A DNA stretch of 64,000 bases from Sulfotelmatobacter sp963788225 (GCA_963788225.1 CAWBGI010000003.1:124001-188000), one strand, 5' to 3'. Positions 33,179 through 42,520 are shown, numbered from the stretch's first letter. Notes: generated from the letters alone by a model not told the origin. A program made the numbers and translations.

Positions 33179-34267
33179 ATGCCCATCACGCAAATTCCAT
33201 TCCAGGATCCGGTGGCTCCTCCCGAGAAGCCGCAACCGGAGCAGCTTGGGCTCTACGATACCAAGGAATGGGAAACGGCTTACCGTGCTCTGGATGACGA
33301 TGCCCGCGTACCGCACCTGCTCATCCAGTTGCAGGACGATCTGGCGCGCTCTCGCCGCCGCGAAGCGGTGTGGATTTCCATAATCGTCCACTTGGTTCTC
33401 ATTATCGGGTTGTGGAAGATTGAGTTCCTTGCAAAGTACCTTCCCTGGCATCCGGATGCGGTGGCAAAGAAGTCGACCAACCTCAAGGATGTAACTTTCC
33501 TCGAGCTTCCGCCGGACTTGCAGAAAGTGCCGCAGAAGCCGAACACGAACATTATCAGTGACAAGAACCGGGTCGCAACGAGCAAGCATCCGGATCTTGA
33601 TGTCAAAGAGTTACGCAAGGCACTGGCGAGCCCGCCTCCCGGAGCGTCCGGACTGAGTGCGCCGCAGCCGGCGCCCGCTCAGCCTTCCGCCAGCGCGGCG
33701 CAGAGTCAACCTGTGCCGCAGCAGGCGCCGCCCCCACAAATCGCCCAGTTACAAACGCCGAAGCTGGACCTCAGTAAAGAGTTCAGCAAGTATGGCCGCT
33801 CCATGTCGGCGGGCGACCAGATTCAGGAGGCGGCCCGGGGAGCCAAACGAGGAGGCGGAGGCCAGGGTAGCGGCGGCGACTTTGGATTAGGCACAGGGCA
33901 GCGTGGACGCCAGATAACCGGCAACCTTGAAATCCTTAGCGACACCATGGGCGTGGATTTCGGCCCTTACCTTCAGCGTGTGCTGCATGACGTGAAGCAG
34001 AATTGGTACAACGCGATTCCAGAGTCGGCGGCGATGAAACACGGAAACCTGATCATTGAATTCGCGATTACCAAGGATGGAAAAGTTGCGGGCATGAAGC
34101 TGGTAGCTACCTCCGGAGACGTTCCGCTGGATCGCGCGGCCTGGGCGGGCATCACGGGCTCGGACCCATTTCCGGCGTTGCCCAGCGAATTCGGCGGGCC
34201 ATATCTCGCTCTGCGCTTCCGCTTTTACTACAATCCCACCAAAGAAGAACGAGAAGGACTGGAATAG
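33179..34267 (+). CDS. TonB/TolA-like energy-transducer protein
   Basis: 362 residues. Cytoplasmic N-terminus of ~85 residues, one helix (VWISIIVHLVLIIGLWKIEF), a Pro/Gln/Ala-rich linker, a Gly-rich patch, and a C-terminal domain ~250-355 with VLHDVKQNWYNAIPESA, IIEFAITKDGKVAGMKL and DRAAWAGITGSDPFPALP, the TonB C-terminal fold. It probably passes proton-motive energy to outer-membrane receptors such as the one at 59354. No exbB/exbD adjacent. Confidence 0.85.
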   Translation: MPITQIPFQDPVAPPEKPQPEQLGLYDTKEWETAYRALDDDARVPHLLIQLQDDLARSRRREAVWISIIVHLVLIIGLWKIEFLAKYLPWHPDAVAKKSTNLKDVTFLELPPDLQKVPQKPNTNIISDKNRVATSKHPDLDVKELRKALASPPPGASGLSAPQPAPAQPSASAAQSQPVPQQAPPPQIAQLQTPKLDLSKEFSKYGRSMSAGDQIQEAARGAKRGGGGQGSGGDFGLGTGQRGRQITGNLEILSDTMGVDFGPYLQRVLHDVKQNWYNAIPESAAMKHGNLIIEFAITKDGKVAGMKLVATSGDVPLDRAAWAGITGSDPFPALPSEFGGPYLALRFRFYYNPTKEEREGLE

Positions 34268-34296
34268 TTCTGGAATCTCCAGACCCAGCAATCACC

Positions 34297-34346
34297 TTCA
34301 GCACTCAGCCTGGCTGAATGCTAAGTGCTGAAATGCTGACTGCTGC
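34297..34346. repeat. Heptamer hairpin between convergent genes
   Basis: TTCAGCAC (34297-34304) pairs with GTGCTGAA (34325-34332), with CAGCC/GGCTG inside, followed by more ATGCTGA/CTGCTG copies. It lies 30 bp after the TonB-like stop and just before the M13 stop, so it could terminate both transcripts. Confidence 0.6.
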
Positions 34347-34349
34347 TTT

Positions 34350-36383
34350 CTACCACACGCGGCAACGGTTCTGATTTACCATCGGCGATCCGGCCTTGCA
34401 GTGAAACGCCTCCTGGAATTCCGGCATGTTCGAAACCACTCCGTTGGTGCGGTATTTCTCGGGAGAGTGCGGGTCGACGGTGGCGCGAAGCCGTTTTGTT
34501 TCGTCGCGGGTTTGACCACACCAGCTTTGCCCGTAGCCTACGAAGAATCGCTGCTCGGGAGCCAGATCGTCGAGCGGTTGCAGCTTCTCTCCTTTGGTAT
34601 CTTCCTTCCACGCCATGTAAGCGAGGATCAGTCCGCCCAGGTCGGCAACATCCTCGCCCAGCGTCAGCTTGCCGTTGATTTTGATGTCGTCGATGATTGT
34701 GTAAGTCGAATACTGATCGGAGATGCAACTGGCCCGCTTTACGAATTCTTTCTCGTCGTCCTCGGTCCACCAGTCGCGCAGGTTACCCTGGGCGTCGAAC
34801 TGGCGGCCTTCGTCGTCGAAGCCGTGGGTGAGTTCGTGGCCAATGGTGCCGCCGGTGTCTCCATAATTCGGCGCGGCGTCAGATTTTGGATCGAAGGCAG
34901 GCGGCTGCAGCACTCCCGCGGGAAAGTTGATGTCATTCATCTGCGGATCGTAGTACGCATTCACCGTGGGCGGAGTCATTCCCCACTCGCCGCGATCCAC
35001 GGGCTTGCCGATCTTGGCCAACTGGCGGTTAAATTCAAATTGGCGCGCCCGCTCCACGTTGCCCAGCTCGTCTCCGCGTACGATTTCCAGCTTGGTGTAG
35101 TCGCGCCATTTATCGGGATAGCCGATCTTGTTGGCCATGCCATGCAACTTTACCAGCGCCTGCTGCTTGGTCGCCGCAGACATCCACGGCGATGAGTTGA
35201 TGTCCCGTTCCATCGCCGCCTGAATTTCCTTCACCATCTTCAGCGCTTCCTGCTTGGCCGATGGACTGAAATATTTCTCCACGTACACCTGGCCCAGGGC
35301 TTCTCCCAGGTCGCCGTCTACATACTGCGTGCAGCGCTTCCAGCGCGGCTGCAGCTCCTGCTGGCCGCGCAGAGTCTTGCCGTAGAAAGCGAAATTCTCG
35401 TTTAGAAACGCCGAGGAAAGAAATGGCGCATCCGCGTGCACGAGGTGCCAGCGCAAATAAATTTTCCAATCCGCCAAGCTCTCTTTGCCGAGTTCCTCGC
35501 TCATGGTCTTGAAGAAGCCGGGGGACACAACATTCAGCGAGGCCAGCGACGGCAGCCCCACCTTGGTGAAGTACACCGGCCAGGAAAAATCGGGGCTGAT
35601 CTTTTCCAATTCGCCGCTGGTCATCTTATGATCCAGGTTCTTCGGATCGCGCCGCTCCACTCGCGTCATCGAACCATGGGCCAGCCCGGTTTCGATGCGC
35701 ATTACCGTCTGGGCTTCTGCAGCCGCCACGTCCGGTTGATCGCCCAGCAACTCGAACATCTTCTGCACGTGCGCCACGTAGGCCTTGCGCAGTTCGACCG
35801 ACTTTGGGTCGTCTTTAAAGTAGTAATCGCGGTCGGGCAAACCCAACCCTCCCTGGTCCGCTTCTGCAATCACTTGTGAAGCATCCCGGTAATCCTGGGT
35901 AGAGCCGAAACGAAACAGGACGTTGTCGTCCACCATGGCCGCGGCGACGTTGGCGATCTCCGCCTTTGAATTGATTTTCGCAATGCGATCCAAGTCCGGT
36001 TTTAGCGGGGCCGCACCTTTGCTGTCGATCGCCTTCTCGTCGACGCAGGAGGCATAGTAATCGCCAATCTTCTGCGTGGAGGCGTTGCGCTTGGCGTCAG
36101 GCGCGGCCGCAGCCTCTAGAATCCCGCGCAGCCGTACTCGATTCTCATCCTGCATCTTCGCGTAGAGGCTCCATGACGACTGGTCGGGAGGAATCGGATT
36201 GTTTTTGATCCAACCACCGCAGGAATATTGGAAGAAGTCCACACAAGGGTCTACGGTTCGATCCATGGAAGTGATGTCGAGCGCCGGCTCATAGTTTGCA
36301 GCGGTGGAGTTCTGTTGAGCGGAAGCAAGACAAATCAAAGATGCAACCAGAGCCGTGATCAGACCAGCGCGTACGAGTGCCAT
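34350..36383 (-). CDS. M13-family metallopeptidase (neprilysin/PepO type), exported
   Basis: 677 residues from the ATG at 36383 (GAGGG upstream); the longer frame to 36620 adds 79 unrelated residues. Signal peptide MALVRAGLITALVASLICLASAQ with a cysteine that is not a clear lipobox. Zinc motif GHELTHGFDDEGRQFD, third ligand in TLGEDVADLGG, NAYYDPQMNDINFPAG substrate-binding motif, and the conserved C-terminal CRVW. Cleaves oligopeptides in the periplasm. Confidence 0.96.
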   Translation of the reverse strand: MALVRAGLITALVASLICLASAQQNSTAANYEPALDITSMDRTVDPCVDFFQYSCGGWIKNNPIPPDQSSWSLYAKMQDENRVRLRGILEAAAAPDAKRNASTQKIGDYYASCVDEKAIDSKGAAPLKPDLDRIAKINSKAEIANVAAAMVDDNVLFRFGSTQDYRDASQVIAEADQGGLGLPDRDYYFKDDPKSVELRKAYVAHVQKMFELLGDQPDVAAAEAQTVMRIETGLAHGSMTRVERRDPKNLDHKMTSGELEKISPDFSWPVYFTKVGLPSLASLNVVSPGFFKTMSEELGKESLADWKIYLRWHLVHADAPFLSSAFLNENFAFYGKTLRGQQELQPRWKRCTQYVDGDLGEALGQVYVEKYFSPSAKQEALKMVKEIQAAMERDINSSPWMSAATKQQALVKLHGMANKIGYPDKWRDYTKLEIVRGDELGNVERARQFEFNRQLAKIGKPVDRGEWGMTPPTVNAYYDPQMNDINFPAGVLQPPAFDPKSDAAPNYGDTGGTIGHELTHGFDDEGRQFDAQGNLRDWWTEDDEKEFVKRASCISDQYSTYTIIDDIKINGKLTLGEDVADLGGLILAYMAWKEDTKGEKLQPLDDLAPEQRFFVGYGQSWCGQTRDETKRLRATVDPHSPEKYRTNGVVSNMPEFQEAFHCKAGSPMVNQNRCRVW

Positions 36384-36468
36384 AAGACCCTCTGATGAAT
36401 TGAATTTGCCGCATCCAAAAATACTACAGTTGCGGAAGAATGCGAAGGAACGCCCGCGGCTGGGCGTC

Positions 36469-36723
36469 TCAGCTGCTCTTTCCAAAACTTTCAAAATGCA
36501 GGCGGTTTGTGCTGAGATCTTTCGGACCATGGCTGGCGCAGCCGATAAGCCCTGCCGCCTTCGCTGCTTCGTAAGCCGAACCTCGATCCGGCTCCTCCCC
36601 AAGATAGTTCTCGACCGCAAGTCGAATCAGTTCCGACGGCGTTCGCCCCTTATCCCGGGAAGTCCGGCGGAGCCTTGAGCCCAGATCTTCCGGAACCCGA
36701 ACCGTAAAGCGTTGAGTAGCCAT
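36469..36723 (-). CDS. Ribbon-helix-helix DNA-binding protein (CopG-like)
   Basis: 84 residues from the ATG at 36723. MATQRFTVRVPEDLGSRLRR then RTPSELIRLAVENYL is a ribbon-helix-helix fold as in CopG/ParD antitoxins. The C-terminal AAKAAGLIGCASHGPKDLST and NRLHFESFGK tail is common in orphan antitoxins. No toxin gene is adjacent, so it may be an orphan or a plain regulator. Confidence 0.78.
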   Translation of the reverse strand: MATQRFTVRVPEDLGSRLRRTSRDKGRTPSELIRLAVENYLGEEPDRGSAYEAAKAAGLIGCASHGPKDLSTNRLHFESFGKSS

Positions 36724-36780
36724 ATCAGACATTATGCAATGTTCGTCAGACGCCAACCTTCCGGAAGCCGGAAGCCTCTC

Positions 36781-37599
36781 CTAGCCCTTGCGTAGCCGGA
36801 TCGATCCATCTCCGGTATGAATCACCAGCAGATTTCCGCCTCCGTTCAGTTTGCCGTGAACCTCGCCCTCGCGAATTTTGCCTTCGGTCGTAATCGGCAT
36901 GTCCAGGTCGATGTGGCCGTCGCCGGTGTGAAGATCAACGTCGGCCGCCAGGTTCTCCGGAACTTCCAGCGTGACCGTGCCATCGCCGCTTTCCAGCCTC
37001 CAGCCCATGGCCAGCGCCGAACCGGCCGTTGCCCGCGCTTCCACGCGCCCGTCTCCAGTCTTGAGGTCAAGTTCGTCGAAGCGGCCGTTGGCACGGATGT
37101 GGCCATCGCCGGTCAGCGCCCGCAGCTTGCCATCGACGCCGTCAATCTCCTGCGAGCCATCGCCGCTGTGCAACTGCATTTCTCCCTTGAAGTTGCTGAG
37201 GTCAATCTTGCCATCGCCGGTGCGCAGGTCAACGCGGCCTTCGCGCGGCATCAGGATGGTGACGTCGACGCGACGATCATTCCAGCCGATCGAAAATCCG
37301 AGATGCGGGAAACGCACATTAATCTCAACAACGTTGCCCGTCTGGTGCTCTTCGATGCGGATGCCGCCTTCGCCGATCTTGTAGTGCGTGGTCGTCACCT
37401 TGGCTTCGATGGTGTTCTGGTCCCAGGTGGAGACGTGAATGTTGGCGTCAGAAGTATCCACGCGCAGATCGGGATTGCCAGTGAGCGTGTAGGTTTTCGA
37501 CCAATCGTCAGCATGCGCGGGCACGGCCGCCAACGAGCACATCCAGCCGCCGAGAATTAGAACCATGAATAACCAGCGTTCAAGACCTGTACGTTTCAT
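36781..37599 (-). CDS. Exported DUF4097-like beta-helix protein
   Basis: 272 residues from the ATG at 37599 (GGAGGATTCTT upstream). Signal peptide MKRTGLERWLFMVLILGGWM...AHA. The mature part repeats short strands of the pattern LRTGDGKIDLSNFKG, LHSGDGSQEIDGVDG, LKTGDGRVEARAT, LESGDGTVTLEVP, typical of DUF4097/DUF4098 adhesin-like solenoids. Role unknown; in related genomes it accompanies anti-sigma or membrane stress genes. Lies downstream of the CadC-like regulator on the same strand. Confidence 0.82.
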   Translation of the reverse strand: MKRTGLERWLFMVLILGGWMCSLAAVPAHADDWSKTYTLTGNPDLRVDTSDANIHVSTWDQNTIEAKVTTTHYKIGEGGIRIEEHQTGNVVEINVRFPHLGFSIGWNDRRVDVTILMPREGRVDLRTGDGKIDLSNFKGEMQLHSGDGSQEIDGVDGKLRALTGDGHIRANGRFDELDLKTGDGRVEARATAGSALAMGWRLESGDGTVTLEVPENLAADVDLHTGDGHIDLDMPITTEGKIREGEVHGKLNGGGNLLVIHTGDGSIRLRKG

Positions 37600-37705
37600 A
37601 AGAATCCTCCGGGCGAGCGCACTCCAGCCCAGCCTCTTAGACGAGATTACGCGCAATTCGTGAGTTTAGTTCCGTGAGGAATATGGGGCTGCTCGTTAGG
37701 AACTG

Positions 37706-38641
37706 CTACTTCCGCGCTTGCCGTCTCACATAAGCCATCCGAATCAGAGTCCGCTCCGAAAACGGCACGTACAGCAGGGCCGCACTGGCCGCGAAAGCCG
37801 CGCCCAGGCCGATCTTCTGCATCAGCAGGAACGGAGCCACTGCCCACAACTGATCCAGTGCCAGAATGAAAGGAAACATCTGCTGGAACTTCTCGCCGAG
37901 TCGCTGGTAGTCGAATCCCACCGCGGAAAGCAAGTAACAACGCAGCGGGATTCCCGCGCCCGCGGTCACCATCACCGTCGCCAGCAGCACGGTTGCGGCC
38001 CATCCTGGCAAGAAAGAATCTGCTATGTTCAAAACCGCATGCAGCCGAAATAGCGCGATCACGTAGAAGGTCAGGTACATTAACTGGACCAGAGCGAACA
38101 AGCTGCGCGTCAGTCCGCGGCGCGGGATGGGGACCTCCAGCTCGGGATGCAGAGCTTCGGGGTAATCCTGTGCGGATCCTGCAGGCGCCTCGCTGCGCTC
38201 GGCTGGACCCCTCGACTTCGCTCGGGGCAGGCTCGCGAAGGCGCCCGTCCCCACACGGTCCGTGCTCACACGATCCGTCTCCACACTGCCCGCGCCAACC
38301 CCGTTCTGCACTGGCGCTATAAACCGATATCCGCGCCGCGCTAGGGTCTCGATGTAGCGGGGACTGGATGCCGAATCGCCCAGAGTTTCCCGCAGTTTGT
38401 TCACTGCGGTGTTCAGGCTGTGGTCGAAATCCACGAACGTGTCAGCAGCCCAAAGTTTCTGCCTTAACTCTTCACGCGTGATGACATCGCCGGGACGCTG
38501 CAGCAGCAAGGCCAGCACCTGGAAGGGCTGCTCCTGGAGGCGCAGCTTCGCGCCGCTCTTGCGCAGTTCGCCCGCGACGAGGTCGAGTTCGAAGACGCCA
38601 AACCGCGCGATTCTGCCGGAGTTGCCTTGGAAGGCGGCCAT
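37706..38641 (-). CDS. CadC-like membrane-bound winged-helix regulator
   Basis: 311 residues. OmpR/CadC winged helix at ~10-110: FGVFELDLVAGELRKSG, REELRQKLWAADTFVDFDHS and YIETLARRGYRFIAPV. The C-terminal half has four or five hydrophobic segments in place of the more usual propeller or TPRs. The linker PRAKSRGPAERSEAPAGSAQ is encoded by a dispersed DNA repeat (38208-38236 region), an unusual coding insertion. Probably regulates transcription from the membrane; targets unknown. Confidence 0.88.
   Translation of the reverse strand: MAAFQGNSGRIARFGVFELDLVAGELRKSGAKLRLQEQPFQVLALLLQRPGDVITREELRQKLWAADTFVDFDHSLNTAVNKLRETLGDSASSPRYIETLARRGYRFIAPVQNGVGAGSVETDRVSTDRVGTGAFASLPRAKSRGPAERSEAPAGSAQDYPEALHPELEVPIPRRGLTRSLFALVQLMYLTFYVIALFRLHAVLNIADSFLPGWAATVLLATVMVTAGAGIPLRCYLLSAVGFDYQRLGEKFQQMFPFILALDQLWAVAPFLLMQKIGLGAAFAASAALLYVPFSERTLIRMAYVRRQARK
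38208..38236. repeat. CTTCGACTTCGCTC-type dispersed repeat inside a gene
   Basis: CCCCTCGACTTCGCTCGGGG then CAGGC, related to CCTTCGACTTCGCTCAGGCA at 12558-12577. In the CadC-like gene it encodes the unstructured linker, so it has been tolerated in frame. Confidence 0.55.
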
Positions 38642-38742
38642 GCTGATGATAGGTGTCCGACGCGTAGTCTAGCACCAAGCCGCGCCCCGACTGCCGCATA
38701 GTAAAACGCGCCGGCGGTTTCCGCGCGGCGTACAATAAAGTT

Positions 38743-38895
38743 GTGGTTAACGCTCGACGCCAGAACGATCCCCGCAAGCATCACCGGCACGCCATTTATG
38801 CCACGGAAACATCCGGCTTGCTGCTGATCGCTTTTCTGCTGCTTGCGCTCACTCTAATTCGCTACTGGCACGTCATCCACTGGAGCGTGCGCTGA
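38743..38895 (+). CDS. Small single-helix membrane protein upstream of miaA
   Basis: 50 residues from the GTG at 38743. A basic N-terminus (ARRQNDPRKHHRHAIYATET) is followed by GLLLIAFLLLALTLIRYW, one clear transmembrane helix, and the stop is 2 bp before the miaA GTG. The tight spacing argues for translational coupling. No known family recognised; start could also be absent if it is only a leader. Confidence 0.55.
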   Translation: MVNARRQNDPRKHHRHAIYATETSGLLLIAFLLLALTLIRYWHVIHWSVR

Positions 38896-38897
38896 CG

Positions 38898-39857
38898 GTG
38901 GCTTCGGCGCAGCCTGAACCGCTGCTGGTGGTCGTGCTGGGCCCAACGGCCAGCGGAAAGACGGCGCTTTCCCTCTCTCTTGCCGAGCGCTTTCGTGGCG
39001 AGATCGTGAATTGCGATTCTGTCGCCATGTACCGCGAGTTCGACCTGGGGACGGCCAAGCCAACGGCTTCTGAACGGGCCCGCGTCCCGCATCACTTATT
39101 CGATTGCGTCGCTCCCACCAGCCACGTGACCGCAGGCGAATATGCACGTCAGGCACGGGAGGTGCTTGATGAGATCAAAGCTCGCGGCCATCTAGCGATT
39201 GTTGTGGGTGGAACTGGACTCTATCTGCGTGCATTGCTCGAAGGGCTTTTCCCCAGTCCTGAGCGTTCTGAAGAATTGCGCCAGCGGTTGCGTGAGCGAG
39301 CCGAAAGCCGCGAGTCCGGTTATCTTCACCGCATTCTGCGCCGGCTTGATCACGAGGCGGCGGAGAAGATCCATGCCAACGACGCGCCCAAGCTCATCCG
39401 TGCCGTCGAAGTTTGCCTCGCTTCGCGCCAGAAGATGACGGAACTCTGGCAACAGCGCGGGCGTGATCCGCTGCGCGGCTTCCGCATTCTGCGGCTCGGC
39501 CTCGATCCCGACCGTCAGGCTCTTTATGACCGAATCAACCGGCGCGCGCAACGGATGTTCGAAGGCGGGCTGGTCGAAGAAACGCAGCGTTTGTATGAGA
39601 AGTATGGCCCCGCCGCCGGCCCGCTGTCTTCGCTCGGTTACAGCCAGGCGATGCAGCACATCCGCGGAAGGCTAGCGCTCGAACAGGCTCTGCAAGCCGC
39701 TCAGCAAGCCCACCGCAACTACGCCAAGCGGCAGATGACGTGGTTTCGCCGCGAGCCGGAGGTACACTGGCTGCGCGGCTTTGGCGACGACGCACAGCTT
39801 CAGCGCGAAGCAGCCGCGCGAACGGAAACCTCATTCGCCGCGGATTCTCACGGATGA
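38898..39857 (+). CDS. miaA: tRNA dimethylallyltransferase MiaA
   Basis: 319 residues, GTG start at 38898. P-loop VVVLGPTASGKTALSL, NCDSVAMYREFDLGTAKPT, HHLFD and GGTGLYLRALLEG, all MiaA signatures; the C-terminal KRQMTWFRRE is the family's R-x-W-F motif. Adds a dimethylallyl group to A37 of UNN-reading tRNAs. Here the residue following QVYR-type contexts is AMYREFD, a mild variation. Possible operon with the small membrane protein and the following glycosidase. Confidence 0.97.
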   Translation: MASAQPEPLLVVVLGPTASGKTALSLSLAERFRGEIVNCDSVAMYREFDLGTAKPTASERARVPHHLFDCVAPTSHVTAGEYARQAREVLDEIKARGHLAIVVGGTGLYLRALLEGLFPSPERSEELRQRLRERAESRESGYLHRILRRLDHEAAEKIHANDAPKLIRAVEVCLASRQKMTELWQQRGRDPLRGFRILRLGLDPDRQALYDRINRRAQRMFEGGLVEETQRLYEKYGPAAGPLSSLGYSQAMQHIRGRLALEQALQAAQQAHRNYAKRQMTWFRREPEVHWLRGFGDDAQLQREAAARTETSFAADSHG

Positions 39858-39912
39858 ACGCGGATAAACCAACCGGACGTCTGCACGCCGCGATTCTGCT
39901 ATCGTTTCCTTC

Positions 39913-41793
39913 ATGCACCGTAAACCCGGCCTCTTGTTACTGTCCGCTCTCTTGCTCATTACATCCGCCTTCGCCAAAGAAAAATATCAACGCCAGGGTC
40001 CCATTCATCTAACCCCGACCGGCGAAAAGTGGGCCGAGAAGACGCTGCGCAAACTGACCCTCGAAGAAAAAATCGGCCAGGTGTTCATGATCTGGTGCCG
40101 CGCCAGCTTTCTTAACGTTGAAAATCCGGAGTACCTGCAATGGCGCGATGCCATGCAGAAGTACCACGTGGGCTCGTTTGCCATGACCGTCCATGTGGAC
40201 GGCCCGTATCTTCTGCGCAGCGAGCCTTATGAAGCGGCCGAGCTTCTCAACCGGCTGCAGAGCGAGTCTAAATTGCCGCTATTGTTCGCCGCAGATTTTG
40301 AACGAGGCGTTTCAATGCGCCTGATGGGAACCACGGTCTTCCCGCACGCCATGGCTTTTGGCGGAGACGGCAGAGTGGAAGACGCGGAGGCGTTCGGCCG
40401 CATCACCGCCGAAGAATCGCGCGCCCTCGGCATTCACTGGAATTTTTTTCCTGACGCCGATGTGAATTCCAATCCCGCCAATCCCATCATCAACACGCGG
40501 TCTTTCGGCGAAGACCCGCAGCAGGTGGGCGATCTGGTCGCGGCCTACATTAAGGGCGCGCATGCAGGCGGAATGCTTACCACGGTAAAACATTTCCCGG
40601 GTCACGGCGACACTGCGACCGATTCACATCTAGGAGTCGCCAGCGTGAACGTGGACCGCGCTCACCTAGATTCGATTGAACTGCCGCCATTTCGCCGGGC
40701 CATCGCGGCGGGGGTTGACTCCGTTATGGTGGCGCACGTAACTGTCCCTGCGCTCGATCCGGATCCCAACCACGTGGCCACGATTTCCCCAGTGATCGTT
40801 TCTGCCCTCCTGGAAAAACAGCTTGGCTTCAAAGGAATCATCGTGACGGACGCGCTTGATATGGCCGGCCTGACGCACCTCTTCGCCAACAACATCGGCC
40901 GGGCCGCAGTCGAGGCTTTCAAGGCCGGCAACGACCTGCTGCTCATCCCGGCGGATTTCCCCGCTTCGTACAATGCCATGCTTCAGGCGGTTCAGTCGGG
41001 CGAGATCTCCCGCGAACGCCTTGATCGCTCGGTGCTCAAGATCTTGAAGGCAAAGGCTTCTCTTAACTTGCAAAACGCCCGCCTGGTGGATGTGAACGCC
41101 ATCGCCAACCTGGTGGGCAAGCCGGGAAACCTGGCTTTCGGCCAGCAGGTGGCCGATGCCGCGGTTACCCTGGTGCGCGACAATGGCAAGGTTCTCCCCC
41201 TCAAGGCAACCAAGAATCGGGGAACCGCGAAGGCTGCGCTTCCGTATACCACAAAGGAGGAGACGCGCAATCAAGTGGTCGCGGTGATCTTCTCCGACGA
41301 CGTGCGGACGGATTCCGGGCGGGCCTTTGACCGCGAATTTCGGGCTCGAATTCCGGACGCGCGCGTGATTTACGTCGATCCGCGAATCGCCGCCGGCATG
41401 AACGACATGGTGCTGAAGGCGGTGGACGAAGCCAGGACCGTGGTGGCCGCTGTTTATGTGGTCCCGACTGCAGGCAAGGTTGGGAATACAATTGCGATGG
41501 CGGATGCGACCGGATCGCTTTTACAGCAACTGCTCGACCACGCGGCCGAAAAGACGGCGGTCGTCGCCATGGGAAACCCGTACCTTGCGGCGAATTTCCC
41601 CAAGGTGGAGAATTACATGTGTACATTTTCCAACGCGACAGTTTCGGAAACGAGCGCGGTCAAAGCGCTGTTTAGCGAAATAGCCGTCCGCGGCCATCTT
41701 CCGGTGAGCATTCCGAATGTGGCGCAGCGGGGCGCGGGCATCGAGCGCCCGGTGCAGGTCGACAGTGGAGGGTCTCCAGATGCGCAAAAATAA
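39913..41793 (+). CDS. Glycoside hydrolase family 3 (NagZ-like), exported
   Basis: 626 residues. Signal peptide MHRKPGLLLLSALLLITSAFA. GH3 N-terminal barrel ~40-380 with LFAADFERGVSMRL, TVKHFPGHGDTATDSHLG (catalytic His/Asp loop), and IIVTDALDMAGL (nucleophile Asp). The GH3 C-terminal domain follows, with LVRDNGKVLPLK. NagZ-type enzymes remove GlcNAc from peptidoglycan fragments; the extra C-terminal domain fits the larger exported subgroup. Overlaps the next lipoprotein start by 14 bp. Confidence 0.93.
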   Translation: MHRKPGLLLLSALLLITSAFAKEKYQRQGPIHLTPTGEKWAEKTLRKLTLEEKIGQVFMIWCRASFLNVENPEYLQWRDAMQKYHVGSFAMTVHVDGPYLLRSEPYEAAELLNRLQSESKLPLLFAADFERGVSMRLMGTTVFPHAMAFGGDGRVEDAEAFGRITAEESRALGIHWNFFPDADVNSNPANPIINTRSFGEDPQQVGDLVAAYIKGAHAGGMLTTVKHFPGHGDTATDSHLGVASVNVDRAHLDSIELPPFRRAIAAGVDSVMVAHVTVPALDPDPNHVATISPVIVSALLEKQLGFKGIIVTDALDMAGLTHLFANNIGRAAVEAFKAGNDLLLIPADFPASYNAMLQAVQSGEISRERLDRSVLKILKAKASLNLQNARLVDVNAIANLVGKPGNLAFGQQVADAAVTLVRDNGKVLPLKATKNRGTAKAALPYTTKEETRNQVVAVIFSDDVRTDSGRAFDREFRARIPDARVIYVDPRIAAGMNDMVLKAVDEARTVVAAVYVVPTAGKVGNTIAMADATGSLLQQLLDHAAEKTAVVAMGNPYLAANFPKVENYMCTFSNATVSETSAVKALFSEIAVRGHLPVSIPNVAQRGAGIERPVQVDSGGSPDAQK

Positions 41794-42364
41794 GTTTTTT
41801 GCAGTAGTGGTTGCGGCCGGCATCGCGGCGTTGTTGCTCCTGCCGGCATGCAGCGTCAATGTGAAGAAAGAGGCTAACGGGCAAGACAAGCAGGTGGACG
41901 TCAACACGCTGTTCGGCGGTGTCCACGTCAGCAAACAGGCGGATGTTTCCGACATTGGTCTGTCGGTTTATCCCGGCGCCCGCTTGAAAAAAGAAAACGA
42001 TTCCGACCACAACGATAAGAGCGCCAACGTTAATATCTCCGGCTTCGGTTTTGGACTGAAGGTGGTGGCGCTGGAATACCAGTCTGACGATGCACCCGCC
42101 AAAATCGTCGCTTTCTATAAAGACCAGCTAAAAAAATATGGCAACGTTCTGGAATGCCACAGTTCAGATATGAACTTCGATATCAAGGCGGGATCGCACG
42201 AGTCGAACGAGTTGAACTGCTCGAAGGTCAACCGGGGCGACAATGTTGAACTCAAGGCAGGTCACAAAGATGACCAGCACATTGTGGCTGTGAAACCGGA
42301 AGGCAAGGGATCGAGCTTCTCGCTGGTTTACGTTCGCACCCACGGCAAGGATGCCGATATTTAG
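41780..42364 (+). CDS. Lipoprotein of unknown function (paralogue A)
   Basis: 194 residues from the ATG at 41780, GGAGGG upstream. Signal ends with lipobox LLLLPAC. The mature part contains SVYPGARLKKENDSDHNDKS, YQSDDAPAKIVAFYKDQLKK and SFSLVYVRT. It shares this layout with the protein at 42531-43136, so the two arose by tandem duplication. Start overlaps the end of the glycosidase gene, implying coupling. Function unknown. Confidence 0.8.
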   Translation: MRKNKFFAVVVAAGIAALLLLPACSVNVKKEANGQDKQVDVNTLFGGVHVSKQADVSDIGLSVYPGARLKKENDSDHNDKSANVNISGFGFGLKVVALEYQSDDAPAKIVAFYKDQLKKYGNVLECHSSDMNFDIKAGSHESNELNCSKVNRGDNVELKAGHKDDQHIVAVKPEGKGSSFSLVYVRTHGKDADI

Positions 42365-42399
42365 AAGGTTGCGGAGAAGTCCGCGAATGTGTGGAGTAC

Positions 42400-42520
42400 C
42401 GTGGAAGAGCGGCGCTTCAGCGCCGCGACTGTGGGACGAGGGTGGAACAAGCCTTCAGGCCTGCGTCAAAGCACCATCAGGAATTCGTGGGCTTTAGCCC
42501 CCCCTGAGGTATCTCCTTAA
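42400..42520. repeat. Multi-hairpin intergenic repeat
   Basis: GCGGCGC-TTCA-GCGCCGC (42411-42428), AGCCTTCAGGCCT and GGGCTTTAGCCC hairpins in a row between the two paralogues. Resembles the hairpin repeat at 5715-5775 and the remnant CCCTCAGGCGCTAAAGCGC at 20110-20128. May attenuate read-through to the second paralogue. Confidence 0.6.

Noticed and set aside
36717..36900. Possible CRISPR-like spacing in the repeated TGCCATCGCCGGTG units of the DUF4097 gene
   Set aside because: These are coding repeats of a beta-solenoid, with no equal spacers.
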